From Microstegium vimineum (Eukaryota > Streptophyta > Magnoliopsida > Poales > Poaceae): a stretch of 64,000 bases of DNA. This document shows positions 56,766-64,000 of this stretch, in pieces. Each line of letters opens with the position of its first letter. The first letter of the stretch is position 1. The notes beneath the pieces are model-generated. The model ran no database searches, was not told the DNA's origin, and saw nothing but the letters and a program-made list of their open reading frames with translations. Where the stretch lies: NCBI GenBank assembly GCA_022036555.1, contig CM039119.1, positions 3,410,001 to 3,474,000 of the forward strand. The letters run 5' to 3'. Both the position numbers and the translations under genes were made by a program.

Positions 56766-58073
56766 TAGTGAACTCTTGATGATAGAAATCGTTTTGGTGC
56801 AGATTCACAAAGAGAACATTTTGAATTTTCTTTCTTGTCACGAATAAAAAAAGCGATGCATAAGAAATCCAGCTTAGAAAAAGAATAGGTAGATAAAATA
56901 TGGCATCCAAAGTAAAGTTCCATCTCCATTTCTTTATAGCTGCCGCTTGATGCTCAAACAGCTAGATCAATTGTCCCAAAGACTGCTCAATAACCAGACT
57001 TCAGAGTTCAGACCTGACCCCTGTTACTAAGAGATGCCCGAAACTAAAACCTTCCAGTTATGTATAGAAAAAAATATTACACTGCTACAAGTTGACAACC
57101 TTGGTGAAGAACAGCACTCAACACTGAATGACATTATCTTTTAAGAAAATGGAAACGACAGAGTCTACATAATTACAGTTCCATGTAGCTGAATCAAGGA
57201 TTAACCAAAAGATGCCAATTTGTTCTGGAGTGCGTGTTTTCGACAAGGAAATTGGACTCAATCAGATAGCAGATGGCCGTCACAGTGAAATTGGACTCAA
57301 TTAGACAGCAGGTTGCTAAACGTGTCTAACATGTTAGAAAAGGACGATCACTGATGGAGCTTAGAAACACGCTGAAGAAGTTCAGAGCTAACAACTCTGA
57401 CATCAACCCGATGTAGCAGGTCATTGGGAAGCATTATTTGTTTATTACAGGCCCATTATTCTTATTCCTGGAAACAAAGCAAGCATGGCGTCCTAATAGG
57501 TGGGAAACGAAAACAGTGCAGCTGTTTACCAACAACTGTCATAAGGATATGCTGCATTCAGGTTGCTTGCGTTTCGCATGTAACATGTTCAGTTAGCTTG
57601 CGTTCTGCTTGTAGTATGTTTATTTTCAATTTCGATGCAATTGTATGCAGCATCGACTACATCTAGCAAGGGTGACTGAAAGCTAATTACTACCTAGGTT
57701 CAGGCCAAGGAATGCAAGGGCGAGATCGCAGATAAAATTCAGACAGCACTGGCAAAGTTCAGAACAAGCAATCCTGATTCTTGACGGCTGGCCCCTAGAA
57801 CTAAACTTTCATGCTATCAACAGCATGCAGCGCATCATAAGCAAACATTATGGTAAGTGGCCCGTTATTCCAGGAAACAGAGCCAACGATGGCCAGCTTC
57901 CAAGTAATCTCTTTCCGAAAATCAATGGAGCTCAACATGGTCGTGTTAATGATCAGTAATCAGTACAAGCCAGAACACATTACAACTGATTTTCCTTATC
58001 CTAAAAAGCAGAACAAAAGAAGGGAGCAATGCATGAGGAATTCTGCTGTGTGTGTGTGTCTGTGTGCGTGTTC

Positions 58074-58106
<33 letters not shown>

Positions 58107-58656
58107 CTTCTGTGTGTAATATAAAAGGGAGCAATGCATAAGGATGTCTGCTGTGTAACACAAAAGGGTGGTTAACAAAATAACATTCCAGCTATTGCCC
58201 GATAAAAACTCTTACTGGTAGTTGATTTGACAAACATTCTTGAAGATTAATGACATTTTTTTTTCAGAAAATGGAAACAGCATAAGTCCACATAATTTTA
58301 ATTATATGCAGATGACAGCATTTAACTAAACAGTAACTCAGAACTGCTTGACATATCGAACAAAAAAATCAGTATGTGGCGATATAATCAGGGCGAATTC
58401 GCAGGACAAAGAGGATTGAACATGATGGCTTAAACCACTCCTACTTAAACAGTTCAACAGATAAGACATCAACATACTAAACAGAATTACAGATCATTAT
58501 GGCTTGCATGCATAAAACTGATCAACAGAAAACAGACCAACAGCTTTGGTAGGTATGGGTAGTATTAGCACCAGAGAAGCCAAACAGTAGCAGACTCAAA
58601 CCAATGGATACGTCTATTTTGCAGTGTGTCACTGCTGCACCACACATCATCAGTGA
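56766..58656. other. F-box array spacer; no gene seen
   Basis: Contains array-wide repeat motifs ('gttccatgtagctgaatc' at 57180, and a diverged copy near 58300) and a local duplication around a poly(A) tract ('gggagcaatgcat.agga' at 58022 and 58127). Confidence 0.5.
58076..58104. repeat. Poly(A) tract of 29
   Basis: Pure A run between two copies of a 30-bp duplicated segment. Confidence 0.9.
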
Positions 58657-61145
58657 TCACTGAGCCCTCGCTAGCGACAACAATCTTCCACGATCTGTAA
58701 AGACACCAAGCACAAAACTCATAAACAACTTAAGAGTATACAATTTGATGTGCATGTACTTAGAACTAGTTACAAAGATTAATGAATGGACTTGGTATGT
58801 GGATTTCAGCTATCCTAGAAAATAACACAGTTTTTTCATGAAGCAAGAAATATTATTATGAACAAGCTCATTCAATTTTTTTCAATGTCCATTTTAAGCA
58901 AGTGTCAACTTCATGCTTCATCGACTATTTGACTAAAGAGGGGCTAACAAAAAGGGGGGGGGGGGGGGGGGGGGGGAATCTGGAGTGATGATGCAAATAC
59001 GCAATTGGTGCTGCTTCCCATAAATTGGCCCATAAAGTCTCAAGGTTGAAAAATAACAAACAAAGAGTCAAGGTTCACCAATGAAACAAGAGATGCATGT
59101 TATTCTAGGACATCATAGTCTTTGAGCTCTTGGCAACATTTTCCCAAGTTTTCAATAGAAGCGTAAACCGTCTGATTAAACTTTAAAAAGTTTCTTCAGT
59201 TGATTTACACATAATGGTAAACGTTTAATGGGGAACTAAATCACATCTTTGATCCCCATTTCTAAAACTGTATGTCCAAAAACTATGATAATGCTACTCA
59301 GCTCTTTTCAAGATGAGACAAACCCTGAATGCCATATTTAAGGAAAGAGAAACAGCATAGACTGCACTTAATTTTAGTTCCATGTAGCCGAGTCAACTAT
59401 TATCCAAACACTGAGATATGACTGACATATTAAAAGCTTTTCAACAACATGACTAGGATAAATCCGACAGGGAAACAATTTATAATGACTTGCACAATCT
59501 ATATGTAAACTGCTCAACAGAAAATACATGACTCGGAGAGAACAATGTGCTATGATCTGAAAAGAGAACATATAAATCTAATAAACAACTGTTCAACTCA
59601 GCATTCCCACTTGGGTGAGGCTTGTGCTAGACTGCTAGTACTAATACAAAAGGTTACAAGACTGAGCCTTGTGCATGAGAGGTACAGCTGAGCTAGAAAA
59701 CAAAACAGTTTTTTCTTGGCAACAAATTTGAAGCAAAGTAACAGGACAATACTAGATCAACAAGTTTGTAAGCATATTTATCAATTTGACAGATCAATGT
59801 CATGGTCCTTAACAACTCAAATCTCAAAACCAAATTACATTATGTTTTCTCATGCCACATATCCACTTTTGTCTAGGATACACAAGTTTCTTTGGCAGGC
59901 GCTATATGTGAGCATAACTAATATATTTTACATTATGATAAATAGTGCTCAAACTAGGAAGAAGGACTATTTAAGCAAACATAAATAAGCTGTAAATAAA
60001 ATGCAGGACAACAGGCAAGAAGCAGGGGCTAGCATAATACCTGGAGTATAAAAGCTCATGTATGGTAGGACACTAAAGTAGACTCCAGGTTCGTCAACCT
60101 TCTTCACCTGCCCTGACTTGAGCTCTATACTGAATAAGCCAACATCTGTGCTTACGAAGATGACTCCCACACCCTCTGCAGACCCAACAACAACTGCTTC
60201 ATCATTATGATTGGCATCAGGTATTATTTTTCCCAGCTCAATGACCCTGTACTGTTGCCATTCTACAGCTTCTTCTGTATCCATCTTCATTGACCACATA
60301 TGAAGGCTGGAACCCAGAATGCAGGCAAAGCCAAGTGTACTGTTATCCATGGCCATGAGGGCAATGTAGTACTCATACTGCTGCGACGGCGGGTGAATCA
60401 AAGACAAACGATTCTTGCACCAGTCATACTTGACGATTGTGTTATCCAGCCGGATTGTGCTATAGACTCCATCCCTAATATGGGTGCATCGCCTTGGCTG
60501 GAGATAGAGCACATAGTAGGATATAACTGCAAGGCTATCTCGCATATGCTCATCATAGTACTCACAACTGCTGTCAAGCGATATCGGCAGACTCCACGCA
60601 CCCGTCTCCGATGAGTACACACAAGCAAATATGGTATCCTTGTAGTCATGGGTGGCCACGAAGACGACGCGGAAGTGGCCACCATGACAGTCAAGGTGGT
60701 CGCATCCATGGGTGGCACAGAGCACCGCCACAGACTCGATCAGCCAATCGATGTACGGCGCGGGCACGGCATGGCGGTCGCCCGTGACGGGATGCCAAAC
60801 GTCCAGACGCCCCGCGGTGAGGATGAGGACGCAGCCGTGGCGGCAGTCGAGGACTTCGGAGTCGGAGCCCGGGTGCGGGAAGTCGGGCATCGACGTTGTG
60901 GAGGCGAAGCGGGGCGGGGGGCTTCCTTCGAGGACTTGGAGCCTGTGGAGGAGGCCGAGGAGGGGAAGGGCTCCGTGGAAGGCGCGGTACCGGCGGCGGA
61001 AGGCTGGGTCGCAGAGGACACGGAGCCACGGCTTGCAGACGAGGGCGGCGCGGAAGAGGTGCTCGGGCTCGTCCGGTGGGAGGCGGAGAAGGATCTCGGC
61101 GGTGACGTCGTCGATTAGCGGCGGCGGCGGACGTGGCGGCGCCAT
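58657..61145 (-). CDS. F-box protein, array copy 4
   Basis: A predicted 380-residue protein. Exon 1 is 60041-61145, exon 2 is 58657-58694, across a 1.35-kb GT-AG intron in phase 1. The F-box lies at residues 10-52 (LLRLPPDEPEHLFRAALVCK). Landmarks are VLDCRHGCVLI, CDHLDCHGGHF, VYSSETGAWSLP and SVLPYMSFYTP; the last exon adds DRGRLLSLARAQ. Reading past the donor would instead end after a hydrophobic tail, which is probably intron. The start at 61145 aligns with the MAPP start of copies 3 and 5. Predicted SCF ubiquitin-ligase adaptor, substrate unknown. It is arranged head-to-head with copy 5. Confidence 0.85.
58954..58976. repeat. Poly(G) tract of 23
   Basis: Pure G run inside the F-box copy 4 intron region, just before exon 2 in genomic order. 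It can form a quadruplex and is prone to sequencing length error. Confidence 0.9.
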
Positions 61146-62497
61146 GGCGCGCTCGTCGGCGGAGCGAGGGTTTAGGTAGGGAAGAAGAGAGTGGGGGAAG
61201 AGTGGGATGGCTTCGGACAGCTGTGATGGGTTGGGCTGGACCAGAACCAGCGGCCGTTGGGGCCCATAGAACGAGCGGTTGTCAGACGCCATTCGAGGAG
61301 TAAAAACGTCTTTTTTATAAGAGTAATTAAATTAAAAATATGCTAAATATAAGTACGTCATTTTACAAGCCTGATTAAAAAATGAGCTTAGGTCCCTCTT
61401 TAATTCCCTTTAAAATTCCAAAAAATTATTTTCCTATCACATTAAATCTTTGGATGCATTTATAAATATATTAAATATAGGAAAAAATTATAACTAATTG
61501 CACAATTTATCTGTAATTTCCAAGACAATTTTTTCGAACCTAGTTACTCCATAATTGAACAATAATTACGAAATACTCCCTTCGTCCCAATTTAAGTGTC
61601 GTCTCCGATTTTTGTGCCACAAGTTTGACTCGAACCTAAACTTAAAGATATTTTCGATCATACTAATTATGTAGTATAGATACTAATATATTTTAACATA
61701 TATTTAATTAAAATTATTTCTCAAGAAGCGAGAACGATAGTCAAATGAAACGCTACAGTACTTTACATCCAAGAATAATCAAAGCTCAGTAACTCAGAAC
61801 AAACTATAAAATGTTCTAAATTTATTTTTCTCAAAAATAAAAGAAGAAGCGAGAGCAATCCATACGCAATTCAGCTTTTCGTAACACAAAAGGGTGGAAA
61901 ACATGACTTCGAAATTAACAGTTACCTCCCTTCTTTTCCTTCTTTTGGCATACCAATTAATTGGGGCCCTGAATCCAAAAAATAAAAAAACACAGAGAGA
62001 GAAACAAGAAATGCTCGCTGCCAATTGATAAACTCTGGAAGACAAAGCAGCCAGCACTGCATGACATTATTATTTTTTTTACAATCTCGGAATAGCATGA
62101 ATTACACATAAATTCAGTTTCATGTAGCTGGTTATTTTTTTTAGGATATACTATATAGATATGGGCTAGTCTTGTTCCAGAATTGTATCTTTTTTCTAGG
62201 ATATACTATATAGATATGGGCAAATGCTTGTAAATTGAATTGTATGAGCAAATCCCTTCATAGCAACGCAACTTGTAACCTGGTTGTGGTTGGGCCAGAC
62301 CAACGGTGGCCCAGCCAGGCCCGTCTCAACAAAGCACCGGGCAGGGCCTGCTCGGTTTCACTCGCTCGGAAACTCGGCTCTCCGCCTCTCGCTTCAACGC
62401 CACAATCTCCTCTCCCCTCCCCTCCCCTCCCGATCAAAAAAAAAAAACTCCTCTCCCCTCCCCATTCCCCAACGGAACCACTACTAGCTCCATCTCC
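61146..62497. promoter_or_regulatory. Shared head-to-head promoter region of F-box copies 4 and 5
   Basis: 1.35 kb between the two divergent start codons. A truncated Stowaway end (CTCCCTTCGTCCCAATTTAAG after TA) sits at 61566. A direct repeat of 'ttctaggatatactatatagatatgggc' lies at about 62140 and 62196, and a copy of the 'catgtagctgg' array motif at 62122. Confidence 0.5.
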
Positions 62498-63634
62498 ATG
62501 GCGCCCCCGCCCCCGCCGCCGTTGATTGTCGACGTCGTCGCAGAGATCCTCCTCCGCCTCCCACCGGACGAGCCCGAACACCTCTTCCGTGCCTCCCTCG
62601 TCTGCAAGCCCTGGCGCCGCCTGCTCACCGACGCCGACTTCCTCCGTCAGTACCGCCGCTTCCACCGAACCCCTCCGCTGCTTGGGCTCTTCTTCGCCAG
62701 TCATCTCCGTGGCGTCGAAGCCCTCCCTCTAGTCCGTAGCTTCATTCCCCCCACGTTACCATCCCCCTTCCCCAACCCGATGCTGGACTGTGGCTCCTGG
62801 GTCCCCGCAACTGTCGCCATGGGCGTGTTCTCTTCCAAAAGTGGCATGAGGGGAAATTCATTGTCTGGGACCCAATCACGGGTGTCCGGAATGAGGTGGA
62901 GCAGCCACACATCTCATACGAGTTCTTCTCTGTTTCTGTGCTCTGCGCCACGCCCGGGTGCGACCACCGCGACTGCCACGGCGGACCATTCCTCATCGTC
63001 TGGGTGTGCAGTGACGGTGACGGTGACGGTGACGGTGACGATGACGGTGACGATGACGATGATGGTGACGGCAGTGAAGCGTGGTCACATGCGTGCGTGT
63101 ACTCATCGCAGTTGGGTTCCTGGGGCACTCCAGTCTCTGTTCCTATAGATGTTGGTGACTTCATGAACCCGAGTCGTGGTACACTTGCCAGAGATGGCGT
63201 CTACTTCATGCTTGGTTTGGGTGCTAATAATAAGATCCTTAAGTACGACATGGTCAAGCATCACTTGTCTCTCATTAATCCCCCGGAATGGTACACGCCG
63301 CGGGGTGTTTTTATCGTGCCGACTGAGGACGGTTTGCTTGGGGTCGCTGGCATCAAGGGTTCCAGCCTTTACCTGTTGTCGAGGAAGGTAAATGCAGAGG
63401 GAGTTGAAGGATGGATGCAATACAGGACAATCGAGCTACAGACTCTGTTCCCAGATGACAAACTTATTGGTGATGCTATTGTGATTGCTTTTGCTGAGGG
63501 TCTCCGTCTCATCTTCATGGACACATCTCCTGGTATCTCCATTATTGACCTCAACACAGAGCAGGCGAGGACGGTAGGCGAGCCTGATATACACTATCCT
63601 GTAGTACCCTTCACGAGTTTCTACACACCGGCGG
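62498..63634 (+). pseudogene. F-box protein, array copy 5, frameshifted (probable pseudogene)
   Basis: The ATG at 62498 opens a frame with an intact F-box at residues 9-50 (LLRLPPDEPEHLFRASLVCK). Between about 62738 and 62780, in a C-rich stretch, the reading frame must change (net -1 or +2) to reach the family landmarks RHGRVLFQKW, VWDPITGVRNE, GCDHRDCHGGPF and VPFTSFYTPA in the second frame, which ends at a donor 'GCGG|GTATGG' at 63634. The terminal exon is probably beyond the window. An acidic Asp/Gly run from a (GACGGT)n repeat lies at 63011-63075. A sequencing error in the C run is an alternative to a real mutation. It is the only plus-strand copy in the array. Confidence 0.75.
63011..63075. 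repeat. (GACGGT)n-type coding microsatellite
   Basis: Imperfect GACGGT/GACGAT units that translate to an Asp/Gly run in F-box copy 5. Confidence 0.85.
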
Positions 63635-64000
63635 GTATGGTTCTAGCCTTTTAATTTACTCCTGCATGGTACAGTATACAGTCCAGATACTCATTTATAA
63701 TTTTACTTGAATGGAAACCATTGATACATATGCTTGAGACAACTGAAGATGTGACAATGTTATGTCAAGGATTTTTTTTATCAGCCAAAAAACCCAACCT
63801 TTTTAGCTTGCACATTACGATTACTATCCTTTCTTTAGTAATGAACAAGTCCTACTGTTTAATCTTAAAAATCTGTATTATATATTGATCAATGGTCCTG
63901 GGAATAATTTTAACTTTTAGGCATGGGAAATATTCAGATTGTACTAGCAGCAATTTACATTTTCCAGCAGAGGACATTATTTCCTTGTAAAAATTTAGTT
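63635..64000. other. Start of the F-box copy 5 intron
   Basis: No gene seen. A weak acceptor 'ttttccag' at 63960-63967 could give a terminal exon encoding a few residues and a stop at 63988-63990. The long introns of copies 3 and 4 suggest the true last exon is beyond the window. Confidence 0.35.

Noticed and set aside
1..64000. tRNA, rRNA genes, CRISPR arrays or bacterial-type operons
   Set aside because: None seen; the window is plant nuclear DNA.

Overview
The window is nuclear DNA from a flowering plant, almost certainly a grass (Poaceae). The evidence is the mix of very GC-rich first exons with AT-rich introns, Stowaway and hAT-type MITEs, L1-type LINEs, a long Ty3-type solo LTR, PIF/Harbinger elements and a tandem F-box cluster. 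The species cannot be fixed from sequence alone; a panicoid grass is a reasonable guess but is inference.

Layout. 1-550: 3' end of a PHLOEM PROTEIN 2-LIKE A10-type gene (+). 5073-5433: a two-exon phytosulfokine (PSK) precursor gene (-). 6535-12500: a complete DDM1/LSH-type SNF2 chromatin remodeler (-) with 13 coding exons, a 5'UTR intron and a start-stop uORF. 13229-17486: a dead LINE bounded by a 13-bp target duplication and holding an Ac-like hAT fragment. 19184-26341: a PIF/Harbinger-type derivative (element A) with about 200-bp inverted ends, containing fragments of a BAHD acyltransferase gene and an L-aspartate oxidase gene, a truncated Copia element and a transposase remnant. 27338-28021: an intronless bZIP transcription factor (+). 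31313-36489: a second LINE with an 11-bp target duplication, split by a 2.92-kb solo LTR with a 5-bp duplication. 36800-63650: an F-box array with four intact-looking genes on the minus strand, a fifth frameshifted one on the plus strand, and orphan terminal exons of lost copies. Inserted in the array, 48569-56765, is a second PIF/Harbinger element (element B) with a spliced Myb/SANT-like gene, a frameshifted DDE transposase, and fragments that look like a WEB-family gene and an SKU5-like multicopper oxidase exon.

The stable single genes in the first 12.5 kb (PP2-A10-like, PSK, DDM1) show no sign of a joint pathway. From 13 kb on, the window is accessory: nested transposons and a fast-evolving F-box family. 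The most interesting signal is that two related PIF/Harbinger elements about 22 kb apart both carry pieces of unrelated host genes, which would make them Pack-type (gene-capturing) PIF elements. All coding models come from reading splice sites and protein similarity by eye; no alignment or database search was run.
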